From the NCBI GenBank assembly GCA_963931655.1, contig OZ007036.1, positions 1,922,001 to 1,986,000 on the forward strand: DNA of 64,000 bases, written 5' to 3'. Below, piece after piece: positions 34,442-42,965 of this stretch; within the stretch, counting starts at the first letter, position 1, and every line of letters starts with the position of its first letter. The notes beneath the pieces were generated by a model that was not told where the DNA came from, did not search any database, and worked only from the letters and a program-made list of their open reading frames with translations. Position numbers and translations under genes: made by a program. This stretch comes from Butyricicoccus_B sp017886875. Lineage in GTDB: Bacteria; Bacillota; Clostridia; Oscillospirales; Butyricicoccaceae.

Positions 34442-35137
34442 GTGAAAATTGTAGGCTTTTCAGTAAAAGATAGTAAATACCCTAGAAAAAGACGTAGAAA
34501 TATACGAATATTTTTAGTGTTATTAGTTTTGGTTTTAATTATTTCAGCAATAACTATGATTATAAGCTTAATTTTTAACGCTTTTACAAATGATGAAGAT
34601 GCAGATATAAAATATGTTGGGGATATACCTGTATATGAGGATTTTTTACCAGAAACAGCTATGGCTAGAACTGGTGAAAAACGAAAAATATTATATGTGG
34701 TTATACATGAAACCGATAATGTAAGTGAAGGTGCAGATGCAGAGGCACATAATAATTTTATACATACAAATGGTGTTGATAATGAGCTTAGTTGGCATTA
34801 TACAGTAGATGACCATGAAATATGGCATCATTTACCAGATAATGAAACCGCTTTTCATGCGGGTGACCATATGGAGGATAAAGGCGGAAATAAAAACGGT
34901 ATAGGTGTTGAAATGTGTGTTAATGCTGATGGCGATTATGAAAAAACACTTGAAAATGCCGAACTTTTGGCTGCTCAACTACTTTTTGAATATGATTTAG
35001 ATATAGATGACCTGAAAAAACATCAAGATTTTTCGGGTAAAAATTGCCCTTCTAAATTATTAGATGCAGGTAGATGGGACGAATTTATTGATAAAGTAGA
35101 GCAAAATTTAGAGGCATTAAAACTTGCAGAAAATTAA
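34442..35137 (+). CDS. Membrane-anchored N-acetylmuramoyl-L-alanine amidase
   Basis: 231 residues: a basic N-terminus, one transmembrane helix (about 26-48), then an amidase_2/PGRP-type zinc domain. Zinc ligands fit His in YVVIHETDN (near residue 82) and His plus Cys in KKHQDFSGKNCPSK (near residues 197-208); HYTVDDHEIWHHLPDNETAFHAG near residue 118 is typical. It should cut the muramic acid to L-Ala bond of peptidoglycan outside the membrane. The start is GTG at 34442, after AAAGGGGAA; the 10-codon-longer reading begins in the terminator. Confidence 0.88.
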   Translation: MKIVGFSVKDSKYPRKRRRNIRIFLVLLVLVLIISAITMIISLIFNAFTNDEDADIKYVGDIPVYEDFLPETAMARTGEKRKILYVVIHETDNVSEGADAEAHNNFIHTNGVDNELSWHYTVDDHEIWHHLPDNETAFHAGDHMEDKGGNKNGIGVEMCVNADGDYEKTLENAELLAAQLLFEYDLDIDDLKKHQDFSGKNCPSKLLDAGRWDEFIDKVEQNLEALKLAEN

Positions 35138-35169
35138 AAATTTTTAAATATAGAAAGGAATAGAAAATC

Positions 35170-36192
35170 ATGATTTTAATTCTCAAACCAAATCCTGATA
35201 AGGAAAAAATCGACAAACTAATGCAGCATATCAAGGATAGAGGCTTGTCAATTAACTATTCTGAGGGTTCAAGAACTACAATTTTAGGTCTTTTGGGTGA
35301 TACATCTGGTATTGACCAAGCAGATTTTGAAGTTTTTGATATTGTTGAACGTGTGCAACGTGTATCAGAGCCTTTTAAACAAGTAAACCGTAAAATGCAC
35401 CCTGAAGATACTATTATAGAGGTTGCAGGTAAAAAAATCGGTGCAGGTTATTTTAATGTATTTGCTGGCCCTTGTTCTGTTGAAAGTGAACAGCAAATTC
35501 TTGAAGTTGCTGAGCGTGTAAAGGCTGCTGGTGCATCTTTCCTCCGTGGCGGTGCTTTTAAGCCTAGAACTTCTCCTTATTCATTCCAAGGCTTGGAAGC
35601 TGATGGCTTAAAGCTTTTATTAGAAGCTAAACGCCAAACAGGTATGCCGATTGTCACTGAAATTATGAGCGAAAAGCATCTTGATTTATTTGCTGATGTT
35701 GATATAATTCAGCTTGGTGCAAGAAATATGCAAAACTTTATGCTTTTAAAAGAGCTTGGCAGAAGTAACAAGCCTATTTTATTAAAGCGTGGTCTTTCTG
35801 CAACTATGGAAGAATTTTTAATGGCTGCTGAATATATTTTTGCAGGCGGTAATCATAATGTTATGCTTTGTGAACGTGGTATTCGTACATTTGAAACCAT
35901 GATTAGAAATAACCTTGATATTTCTGCTGTGCCACTGGTTAAAATGCTTACACATTTACCTATTATTATTGACCCAAGTCATGCAGCAGGTAAACGTGAA
36001 ATGGTTGCTCCACTTTCTCGTTCTGCTATTGCAGCTGGTGCAGATGGTCTTATGATTGAGGTACATAATAATCCAGAATGTGCATTATGTGACGGTGCTC
36101 AATCACTTAATATACCAATGTTTGATGATGTTATGACTGATATTAAACGTCGTGTAGAGTTTGAAAACCGTAAGCTTGAAACAAGAATTTAA
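35170..36192 (+). CDS. aroF: 3-deoxy-7-phosphoheptulonate synthase (type I beta)
   Basis: 340-residue DAHP synthase, first step of the shikimate pathway. An N-terminal ferredoxin-like regulatory domain (about 1-75) precedes the barrel. Barrel motifs: FAGPCSVESEQQI near residue 98, RGGAFKPRTSPYSFQG near residue 124, QLGARNMQNF near residue 178 and IDPSHAAGKREMV near residue 275. The regulatory domain implies feedback by an aromatic product, not shown by sequence alone. The ATG follows AGAAAGGAA. No other aro gene is near. Confidence 0.95.
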   Translation: MILILKPNPDKEKIDKLMQHIKDRGLSINYSEGSRTTILGLLGDTSGIDQADFEVFDIVERVQRVSEPFKQVNRKMHPEDTIIEVAGKKIGAGYFNVFAGPCSVESEQQILEVAERVKAAGASFLRGGAFKPRTSPYSFQGLEADGLKLLLEAKRQTGMPIVTEIMSEKHLDLFADVDIIQLGARNMQNFMLLKELGRSNKPILLKRGLSATMEEFLMAAEYIFAGGNHNVMLCERGIRTFETMIRNNLDISAVPLVKMLTHLPIIIDPSHAAGKREMVAPLSRSAIAAGADGLMIEVHNNPECALCDGAQSLNIPMFDDVMTDIKRRVEFENRKLETRI

Positions 36193-36198
36193 AAAATT

Positions 36199-36234
36199 AA
36201 GCCGCATTATCTAAGTTGATAATGCGGCTTTTTT
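36199..36234. terminator. Terminator between aroF and pdaA
   Basis: AAGCCGCATTATC (36199-36211) pairs with GATAATGCGGCTT (36218-36230), then six T. Both flanking genes end here. Confidence 0.88.
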
Positions 36235-37027
36235 ATGCGTTTACAAGCTCGTCAAGTGAGCCAAAACGATAACCCATCTGTTCGTATTTAGTTAAAAGTT
36301 CATCTAAAATTTCTGCATTTGTGCTTGAGGTTGAATGTAAAAGCACAATAGCACCATTGTGAATACGTGGTATAAGCTTTTCAAAAGCTTCATCATGAGT
36401 TGGTTGATTATCTGCATACCAGTCTACATACGCAAGACTCCAAAAAATAGTTTTATAACCCAATTCCTTAGCCTGTTTTAAATTTTCTTCACTAAATTTG
36501 CCCTGTGGTGGGCGATAAAATTTAGGAAGGTCTTTACCCGTTAATGTTTTAAATTGTTCTTCAACGCCTTTAAGTTCTTTTTCAAAAGCCGCTTTATCAG
36601 AAATTTTGGACATATCGGGGTGAGTTGAAGTATGGTTGCCCACTATATGCCCTTCATCTACCATTCTTTTTACAAGCTCTGGTGCAGTTTCAATGTAGTT
36701 GCTTACAACAAAAAAACATGCAGGAGCATTATGTTTTTTTAATGCATCAAGTATAGCTGCTGTATCACCGCTTTCATATCCAGCATCAAAAGTTAAATAA
36801 ATTACTGAGTCATTTGTATCACCAACATAATAGGCATCATACTCAGCAAGAGCATCACTTGTAGCATTGCCAACTGGTGCAGAACCTTGACTTTGAAAAG
36901 ATAATCCCCAGTCAGTAACTGCGGCTGCAACAGTAAGCTTATTATGTCCTATGCTAATAAAAGTGGAAAAAAGCATTACTGCACATATGCCAAGTATAAC
37001 TGGAACTTTATGTTTTAAAAGCCACAA
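36233..37027 (-). CDS. pdaA: Delta-lactam-biosynthetic de-N-acetylase PdaA
   Basis: 264-residue NodB-type polysaccharide deacetylase specific to spore cortex; PdaA deacetylates muramic acid so that the delta-lactam can form. An N-terminal anchor is followed by WGLSFQSQGSAPVGNA (PdaA hallmark), TFDAGYESGDTA near residue 97, the zinc motif HIVGNHTSTHPDM near residue 145, FYRPPQGKFSEENL near residue 185 and IVLLHSTSSTNAEIL near residue 238. The chosen start is TTG at 37027, placed correctly behind AGGCGGTGAT; GTG at 37036 is the alternative. Convergent with aroF. Confidence 0.92.
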   Translation of the reverse strand: MWLLKHKVPVILGICAVMLFSTFISIGHNKLTVAAAVTDWGLSFQSQGSAPVGNATSDALAEYDAYYVGDTNDSVIYLTFDAGYESGDTAAILDALKKHNAPACFFVVSNYIETAPELVKRMVDEGHIVGNHTSTHPDMSKISDKAAFEKELKGVEEQFKTLTGKDLPKFYRPPQGKFSEENLKQAKELGYKTIFWSLAYVDWYADNQPTHDEAFEKLIPRIHNGAIVLLHSTSSTNAEILDELLTKYEQMGYRFGSLDELVNA

Positions 37028-37091
37028 TTTTATCACCGCCTAAACTTATTTATTTTAATATATTAGACGATAACAAAAAATATGATTATAT

Positions 37092-37430
37092 TTAACTACC
37101 ATAATCTTCTAAAAAATTGTTTATAGCCATTTCATCACTTAAAATTATGCCTTGTTTTAAAAGCTTTTGGTCAGCTTCAGGCAATGTTCTAATATCTATA
37201 TCTGTAGTTAACATTGGCTCTGTATCACCATCTTTATAAATTACAACATAATTTCCTATAACAGTGGCATAATATGTTGGTGTAGTGGGTTGTTCACTTA
37301 CAGGTGCAGCCGTAGTTTGTGTTTTAGGAGAAGTATAAACTGAGTGCACAGACAGGCATGTGCTTGCGATTGCTGTTAAAATAAAGGGATATAAAATAAT
37401 TTTTTTTATAGGTGATAATTTGGTATACAT
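37092..37430 (-). CDS. Small anchored protein with BofC C-terminal-like domain
   Basis: 112 residues: one hydrophobic N-terminal helix (about 9-30), a Pro/Thr linker (TTAAPVSEQPTTPTYY), then a compact domain ending LPEADQKLLKQGIILSD and NNFLEDYGS. This ending resembles the C-terminal domain of BofC, a regulator of the sigma-K checkpoint, and similar small Clostridia proteins. It lacks the N-terminal BofC domain, so I call it BofC-like only. The ATG follows GGAGGTC. It lies next to pdaA, which supports a spore-related role. Confidence 0.6.
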   Translation of the reverse strand: MYTKLSPIKKIILYPFILTAIASTCLSVHSVYTSPKTQTTAAPVSEQPTTPTYYATVIGNYVVIYKDGDTEPMLTTDIDIRTLPEADQKLLKQGIILSDEMAINNFLEDYGS

Positions 37431-37543
37431 AGAAATGACCTCCTTTTATATGCAATATAATGCACAAAAAAACTATGAAACATACAAAAAAAGTTTATAA
37501 TGTATAAAAAATATACTAATATGTGGTCAAAGCTTAAAAATAT

Positions 37544-37572
37544 TTGGCTTTTGAATTTGATTATGGTATAAT
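37544..37572 (+). promoter_or_regulatory. Sigma-A promoter of the class A PBP gene
   Basis: TTGGCT at 37544-37549, a 17-bp spacer and TATAAT at 37567-37572. Confidence 0.7.
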
Positions 37573-37585
37573 AAATAGGCTTATT

Positions 37586-37619
37586 GGATATATGCAGGCT
37601 GCTTGACTGCGATATATCC
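37586..37619 (+). promoter_or_regulatory. Leader hairpin abutting the PBP ribosome binding site
   Basis: GGATATATGCAG (37586-37597) pairs with CTGCGATATATCC (37607-37619), 12 pairs with one bulged G. It begins about 14 bases after the -10 and ends just before AAGGAGGT. It has no T-run, so it is not a terminator. Confidence 0.55.
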
Positions 37620-37639
37620 CACAAGGAGGTATATAATAT

Positions 37640-39925
37640 ATGGCAAATCGAAAGAAAGGAACTGTCGGTACTATTTTTAGACGAATTCGTTTTTTCTTGG
37701 TTTCCCTGATATTAGTTGGTGTAATGTGTGCAAGTATTTGCGGTGTTGCACTGGCTATATACCTGCGTGTGTATATTGAACCAAACTCTAAGCTTGATAT
37801 GAATGAGCTTGTTTCAGGTATGAACATGACAAGTATGGTTTATGCTTGGGATAACACACAACAAACTTATGTTGAATATGAAGTGCTTCGAGGTCTTCAA
37901 AACCGCATATGGTCATATTTAGATGAAATACCAAAAAATCTGCAAAATGCCTTTATTGCAATTGAAGATAAACGCTTTTATGAACATAAAGGTGTTGACT
38001 GGTCAAGAACTGCAAACGGTGTTTTAAACTGGATTACAGGTAGAGAAGGCGGCGGTTCAACTATTACACAGCAGCTAATTAAAAATGCAACTCAGTTTGA
38101 CGACTATTCGGTTAAACGTAAGCTTACAGAAATATTTAGAGCTTTACAGCTCGAAAAAGATTTAAATGATAAAGATATGATACTAGAAATGTATCTTAAT
38201 ATTATCTATTTAGGTCAAGGTGCTTATGGCGTAAATACTGCTGCTACTACTTATTTTGGTAAGGAACTTAGTGAGCTTAATCTGGCTGAATGTGCAATTA
38301 TAGCGGGTATTACTAAAAACCCGTCGCTTTATGACCCATTTAACCACCCAGAGAATATAAAAGAACGTCAAGAAGTTATTCTGGATGAAATGTGCAAGCA
38401 GGGCATGATTACAGAAGCTGAAAGAGATGCTGCAAAAGCTCAGCCACTTGAATATAAATATGAAGAAGCCCAGAATGCTTTAAATAACACATATTCTTAC
38501 TTTACTGACACAGTAATTCAAGATGTTATAGATGACCTTGTTGAGAAAAAGGGTTATTCTAAGGAAATGGCAAGCTGGAAAGTAACTTCTGGCGGCGTTC
38601 AGATTTATACAACTGTAGACCTTAATGTTCAAAGCATACTTGAACAGGTCTATGAGGAACAAACTAATTTCCCTAATGTATCTAAAAATGGCTCTGTGCC
38701 TGAAAGTGCAATGGTTATCTGTAATAAAGCAGGTGATGTTGTTGGTATAGTTGGTGGACGAGGTGCTAAAACAGGAAATCGCGTGCTTTTACGTTCTGAA
38801 ACTGCACGTCAAGCAGGTTCATCTATCAAGCCGCTTTCAGTTTATGCACCAGCAATGGACGCTGGTATAATTACACCATATTCAGTTATGGATAATGAAC
38901 CTTTTATGAAGCTTGATGGTAAAGACTGGCCTAGAAATGACAGCGGCGGATATACTGGCCCTATGGTTATACGTACTGCTGTTGCAAAATCTGTGAATGC
39001 AGTTGCTGTTCGAGTGGTAGATGCATTAACACCTCAAGCCGCTTTTGAGTTTTTAACAAACGATTTAAACTTTACTCATCTTAACTATCCAGAAGATGTT
39101 GACCTTAGCCCTATGGCACTAGGCGGCATGAATGGTGGTGTAACCGTTAGAGAAATGGCAGCAGGCTATTCTATTTTCTTAAATGATGGCATATTCAATG
39201 GCGGAAGAACATATACAAAGGTTCTTAATTCTGATGGTACTGTGCTACTTGAAAACGAGCCACTTAACAGACAGGTTTTTGAAAAGCAAAGCACTGTTTA
39301 TTATATGCGTGAAGTAATGCGTGCGGTAACTACTGAAGGTACTGCAACTCGTATAAATATCCCTGGTATTGAAACAGCTGGTAAAACTGGTACTTCACAA
39401 AATAAACGTGACCTTTGGTTCTGTGGCTATACTCCATACTATGTAGGTGCTACTTGGTTTGGTTATGATAGCGACTATAATTTAACGGGTGTAAGTGGTA
39501 ACCCTTCTGTCACTGTCTGGAATGAAGTTATGAATAGAATTCATGAAAATTTACCTTCAGCTGATTTAGACCGCGGGGATAGCAGCAATTTTGAAACCGC
39601 TTCATATTGTAAAATAAGCGGTCTTGCTCCTACGTCCGCTTGTAGGTCGAGAGGCAATGTTGCTACAGGTCGTTTTTGGATTGGTGATGCTCCAACAGAA
39701 TATTGTGATGAATGTAGTTATTATAGACCAAGCACAAATAAAAAAAATAATAATAGCAGTAGCAATAATAATAATAATGATGATGAACCAGAAACCGAGA
39801 CACCAAACACTTCTGAAAATAACAATAATAACAACAATGGCGACAATAATAATCAGACAACTGAAAACAACAATTCCAACACAGGTGAAACCACTGCACC
39901 TGTAGACCCTGAAACCGCAGCATAA
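37640..39925 (+). CDS. Class A penicillin-binding protein (PBP1a family)
   Basis: 761-residue bifunctional peptidoglycan synthase. Anchor at about residues 17-40; glycosyltransferase GT51 motifs FIAIEDKRFYEHKGVDW near residue 110, GGGSTITQQLIKN near 137 and EMYLNIIYLGQGAYG near 180. The transpeptidase domain has SxxK in AGSSIKPLSVY near residue 396, SVNA near 451, and AGKTGTSQN near 580. A final stretch of about 75 residues is almost pure Asn/Thr/Glu/Asp, ending APVDPETAA, and is likely disordered and extracellular. The ATG follows AAGGAGGT. Confidence 0.95.
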   Translation: MANRKKGTVGTIFRRIRFFLVSLILVGVMCASICGVALAIYLRVYIEPNSKLDMNELVSGMNMTSMVYAWDNTQQTYVEYEVLRGLQNRIWSYLDEIPKNLQNAFIAIEDKRFYEHKGVDWSRTANGVLNWITGREGGGSTITQQLIKNATQFDDYSVKRKLTEIFRALQLEKDLNDKDMILEMYLNIIYLGQGAYGVNTAATTYFGKELSELNLAECAIIAGITKNPSLYDPFNHPENIKERQEVILDEMCKQGMITEAERDAAKAQPLEYKYEEAQNALNNTYSYFTDTVIQDVIDDLVEKKGYSKEMASWKVTSGGVQIYTTVDLNVQSILEQVYEEQTNFPNVSKNGSVPESAMVICNKAGDVVGIVGGRGAKTGNRVLLRSETARQAGSSIKPLSVYAPAMDAGIITPYSVMDNEPFMKLDGKDWPRNDSGGYTGPMVIRTAVAKSVNAVAVRVVDALTPQAAFEFLTNDLNFTHLNYPEDVDLSPMALGGMNGGVTVREMAAGYSIFLNDGIFNGGRTYTKVLNSDGTVLLENEPLNRQVFEKQSTVYYMREVMRAVTTEGTATRINIPGIETAGKTGTSQNKRDLWFCGYTPYYVGATWFGYDSDYNLTGVSGNPSVTVWNEVMNRIHENLPSADLDRGDSSNFETASYCKISGLAPTSACRSRGNVATGRFWIGDAPTEYCDECSYYRPSTNKKNNNSSSNNNNNDDEPETETPNTSENNNNNNNGDNNNQTTENNNSNTGETTAPVDPETAA

Positions 39926-39932
39926 AATTTGC

Positions 39933-39961
39933 TTGCTATTTTAAAAATGTTATAGTATAAT
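39933..39961 (+). promoter_or_regulatory. Promoter of the SRP RNA
   Basis: TTGCTA at 39933-39938, a 17-bp spacer and TATAAT at 39956-39961, about 17 bases before the RNA. Confidence 0.65.
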
Positions 39962-39977
39962 AATCCTATCTGCAAAA

Positions 39978-40275
39978 CAGCATCGCACAAGGCCGTACTA
40001 GTCGGGGAGGTAGCGGTGCCTTGTAACCTGCAATCCGCTCTAGCAGGGATTATGCTAAGGGCAAGGGGCGGCATCTTGATGTGTGCAGCCAGTCAAATAA
40101 TGATGACAGATTGGTACTACGCAACGGAGGACTGTGAACCATGTCAGGCGGGGAACCGAGCAGCATTAAGCAGAAACCATCGTGTGCCGTAGAACTGCCG
40201 ATTTCGAGTTATTTCATCGGACACGCCGTTGGGAGCGTCGTTTCAAACCTTTGGCGTACGGTCTTGTGGGGTGCT
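39978..40275 (+). ncRNA. ffs: Signal recognition particle RNA, large bacterial type
   Basis: About 298 bases, closely matching the B. subtilis large SRP RNA. The Alu-domain sequence GTCGGGGAGGTAGCGGTGCC is at 40000-40019 and is followed by CTGCAATCCGCTCTAGCAGG. The S domain has ACCATGTCAGGC with a GGAA tetraloop in CGGGGAACCG, then GAGCAGCATTAAG. CAGCATC near the 5' end and GTGCTG near the 3' end close the rod. The RNA binds Ffh and, through its Alu part, the ribosome. It precedes dnaX-ybaB-recR as in Bacillus; ends are uncertain by several bases. It fills the gap between the PBP and dnaX. Confidence 0.93.
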
Positions 40276-40299
40276 GTTTTACAGCAAAAAAGGATAACT

Positions 40300-40337
40300 A
40301 AGCAGGCAGATATTATTTCTGTCTGCTTTTTCTTTTT
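40300..40337 (+). terminator. Terminator after the SRP RNA
   Basis: AAGCAGGCAGA (40300-40310) pairs with TCTGTCTGCTT (40318-40328) with one wobble, followed by TTTTTCTTTTTT. dnaX starts 20 bases further on. Confidence 0.8.
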
Positions 40338-40357
40338 TAGAAAAGAGGTAAACGATA

Positions 40358-41923
40358 ATGTATCAAGCATTATATCGTAAATGGCGACCGTTAAAGTTTG
40401 CCGATGTTATCGGTCAAAAGCATATAACCGATACTCTAAAAGCTCAAATAACTACAAACAGACTATCTCATGCTTATTTATTCTCAGGAACTAGAGGCAC
40501 TGGCAAAACAACATGTGCAAAAATTTTAGCTCGTGCGGTAAACTGCCAAAATCCTAAAGATGGTGACCCTTGCGGAGAGTGTGAAGCGTGTAAAAGTATT
40601 TTAGATGGTTCTGTGCTTGATGTAGTGGAAATAGATGCTGCATCTAATAATGGTGTTGATAATATTCGTGATATTCGTGAAGAAACTCGTTATGCACCCG
40701 CAGCAGTTAAAAAACGTGTGTATATTATAGATGAGGTGCATATGCTTTCAGTAGGTGCTTTTAATGCACTGCTGAAAACACTTGAAGAACCTCCAAGCCA
40801 TGTATTATTTATTTTAGCTACAACCGAAATTCATAAAGTGCCCGCAACCATTCTTTCTCGTTGTCAACGATTTGATTTTAGGAGAATTACTCCAGATGAT
40901 ATTGCAAAGCGTCTTTGTGAGGTGGCTAATGCCGAAAATATAAATCTCACAGATAGCGGTGCTAAACTTATTGCAAGGCTTGCTGATGGTGCAATGCGTG
41001 ATGCTCTTTCTATGCTTGACCGTACAGCTGAATGTGAAACAGTTGATGAAGACGCTGTTAGCAGATGTATAGGTATTTTGGGCTCTGATGATGCTATTTC
41101 ACTTATGAAAGCTATAGAGCAAAAAAATCTTGCTGAGGCTGTTCAAATTATCGGTGATGCATATGATGCAGGTAGAGAACTTTCTGGCGTGTTTGACCAG
41201 CTTTTAGGACTTATTCGTGATATGTTGCTTGTTAAAACATCAAAACAAGATGTATCTAGTATGATTTCTCCAGCTTATACTATTGACAATGTTAATGTTT
41301 TAGCTGAACCTGTGGCAGCATCAACGCTAATAGCTTGGTCAAATATTTTACAGCAAAGTCAGTCAAGGCTTAAAACGGCTGCAAATCGCAGAGTAGAAGC
41401 AGAACTTACAATAGTAAGACTTTGTAATATGAGTGGTGAAAATTATGACACGCTCACAGGCAGAGTTGAAGCTTTAGAGAAAAGCATACAAAGTGGTGTT
41501 GTAGTATCCAAACCAGTAGCTATCAAACCAGAGAAAAAGCAAATGCCAAAAACTGAGAAACCGCAACAAAAGCCACAGCAAAAAGCAGGTCAGCCTTGGC
41601 AACATTGGGCGAAGCTTTTAAATCAGCTTGCAGGTAAAATAAATATAGGCACTTTAACTTGTATGAAATCTGGTTATGTTAGTGCACAGATAGACGGTGA
41701 TAAACTGCTTTTATTCTGTGATGATGATATAACTGCTGGTCTTTTAAAAGCCGAACCTACAAAAACAAGAGTGCAAACGGCTGCAAGTGAACTTGAAGGC
41801 AGTCAGTTAAGGCTTAGAATTTATGAACCTAATCAAAAACAGGTAAAACAAGAGGATAATAAAAGTGTAGATGAAATCCTGCAAAAAGCACAGGATTTAA
41901 ATATTGAAATTACAGAACTTTAA
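40358..41923 (+). CDS. dnaX: DNA polymerase III gamma/tau subunit
   Basis: 521-residue clamp-loader ATPase. It opens MYQALYRKWRPLKFADVIGQ; Walker A GTRGTGKTTCAK lies at about residue 44, the zinc module CQNPKDGDPCGECEACK near residues 64-80, DEVHMLSVGAFNALLKTLEE near 127, and sensor-1 LATTEIHKVPATILSRCQRF near 155. A Lys/Gln/Pro-rich linker near residues 390-415 leads to a tau-like C-terminal domain. No frameshift signal for a separate gamma form was seen. The ATG follows AAAAGAGG. It is first in the dnaX-ybaB-recR operon. Confidence 0.96.
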   Translation: MYQALYRKWRPLKFADVIGQKHITDTLKAQITTNRLSHAYLFSGTRGTGKTTCAKILARAVNCQNPKDGDPCGECEACKSILDGSVLDVVEIDAASNNGVDNIRDIREETRYAPAAVKKRVYIIDEVHMLSVGAFNALLKTLEEPPSHVLFILATTEIHKVPATILSRCQRFDFRRITPDDIAKRLCEVANAENINLTDSGAKLIARLADGAMRDALSMLDRTAECETVDEDAVSRCIGILGSDDAISLMKAIEQKNLAEAVQIIGDAYDAGRELSGVFDQLLGLIRDMLLVKTSKQDVSSMISPAYTIDNVNVLAEPVAASTLIAWSNILQQSQSRLKTAANRRVEAELTIVRLCNMSGENYDTLTGRVEALEKSIQSGVVVSKPVAIKPEKKQMPKTEKPQQKPQQKAGQPWQHWAKLLNQLAGKINIGTLTCMKSGYVSAQIDGDKLLLFCDDDITAGLLKAEPTKTRVQTAASELEGSQLRLRIYEPNQKQVKQEDNKSVDEILQKAQDLNIEITEL

Positions 41924-41938
41924 GGAGGACTTTTTATT

Positions 41939-42283
41939 ATGGCAAAGGGTAAATTTGGTGGCATGGGCGGTATGAACATGCAAGCAATGATTAAGCAAGC
42001 TCAGAAAATGCAGCAAGATATGTTAAAGGCTCAAGAAGCTATTTCTGAGATGGAAACAGAAGCTAGTGCTGGCGGTGGTGCTGTTAAGGCTGTTGTACAA
42101 GGTACAAACACACTAAAGGCTCTTGAGATTAAACCAGAAGTTGTAGACCCAGATGATGTTGAAATGCTACAAGATTTAGTGCTTGCTGCAATTAATGAGG
42201 CTTTCCGCTTAGCTAGTGAAAAGTCTGAGCAGTCTATGAAGCAGGTAACTGGTGGCATGGGCAATATCCCAGGACTATTTTAA
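41939..42283 (+). CDS. ybaB: YbaB/EbfC nucleoid-associated protein
   Basis: 114-residue DNA-binding protein. A Gly/Met-rich start (KFGGMGGMNMQAMI) is followed by KQAQKMQQDMLKAQEAISEME, then the core TEASAGGGAVKAVVQG and a C-terminal helical stretch with LQDLVLAAINEAFRLA. The family binds DNA as a dimer; its detailed role is unclear. The ATG follows AAGGAGGA. It sits between dnaX and recR as in Bacillus, with spacing of 15 and 2 bases. Confidence 0.95.
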   Translation: MAKGKFGGMGGMNMQAMIKQAQKMQQDMLKAQEAISEMETEASAGGGAVKAVVQGTNTLKALEIKPEVVDPDDVEMLQDLVLAAINEAFRLASEKSEQSMKQVTGGMGNIPGLF

Positions 42284-42285
42284 AA

Positions 42286-42891
42286 ATGCAGTTTTTTGCA
42301 CCACCTGTAGAACGTCTGATAGAGGAGTTTGCTAAACTCCCCGGAATAGGTCAGAAAACTGCACAACGTCTTGCATTTTACATTATGAACCAGCCAAAAG
42401 AAACCGCAGAAAGTTTTGCTAAGGCTCTTTTAGATGCAAAAAGTAATGTTTGCACTTGTAAAATCTGTCAAAACTTAACCGATAATGAAATCTGTCCGAT
42501 TTGTAAAAATCCTAATCGTGACAGAAGTATTATTTGTGTTGTGACAGACCCAAAAGATGTTATCGCTTTTGAAAAAACTAGGGAATTTCGTGGGCTTTAT
42601 CATGTATTACATGGCACAATTTCACCGCTTAATGGTGTAGGTCCTGATGATATTCGCATAAAAGAACTTTTAAAACGTGTTGCAGATGAAAATGAAGATG
42701 TCAAAGAAGTTATTATCGCTACTAATCCAGACACTGAAGGCGAAGCTACTGCTATGTATTTATCCCGTATTTTAAGACCTTTTGGTATTAAAATAACCCG
42801 TTTAGCTTATGGTATGCCTGTTGGCGGTCATCTTGAATATGTAGACGAGGTAACTTTAATGCGTGCTTTAGAAGGCAGACGTGAAATTTAA
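42286..42891 (+). CDS. recR: Recombination protein RecR
   Basis: 201-residue recombination mediator that loads RecA together with RecO/RecF. Helix-hairpin-helix LPGIGQKTAQRLAF near residue 18, a four-Cys zinc finger (CTCKICQNLTDNEICPICKN) near residues 55-75, and a Toprim domain with VVTDPKDVIAFEKT near 85 and ATNPDTEGEATAMYL near 145. Length is normal. It is last in the dnaX operon, and a weak hairpin follows. Confidence 0.96.
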   Translation: MQFFAPPVERLIEEFAKLPGIGQKTAQRLAFYIMNQPKETAESFAKALLDAKSNVCTCKICQNLTDNEICPICKNPNRDRSIICVVTDPKDVIAFEKTREFRGLYHVLHGTISPLNGVGPDDIRIKELLKRVADENEDVKEVIIATNPDTEGEATAMYLSRILRPFGIKITRLAYGMPVGGHLEYVDEVTLMRALEGRREI

Positions 42892-42896
42892 AAAAC

Positions 42897-42928
42897 ACCG
42901 CACAATAATGTATTTGTGCGGTTTACTT
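42897..42928 (+). terminator. Terminator-like hairpin after recR
   Basis: ACCGCACAA (42897-42905) pairs with TTGTGCGGT (42914-42922), followed by TTACTTTT. Confidence 0.55.
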
Positions 42929-42965
42929 TTGAAGTTTAAAGTGTATAAAAAATGGAGGTATTATT

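Noticed and set aside
39663..39923. Tyr/Cys-rich minus-strand ORF over the PBP tail
   Set aside because: Shadow of the Asn-rich low-complexity repeat read on the other strand.
40141..40380. 79-residue plus-strand ORF
   Set aside because: It lies in the SRP RNA, its terminator and the dnaX start; the sequence is explained by the RNA.
40358..41923. Programmed frameshift in dnaX making a gamma form
   Set aside because: I found no A-rich slippery run followed by a hairpin of the E. coli kind; the reading frame is uninterrupted.
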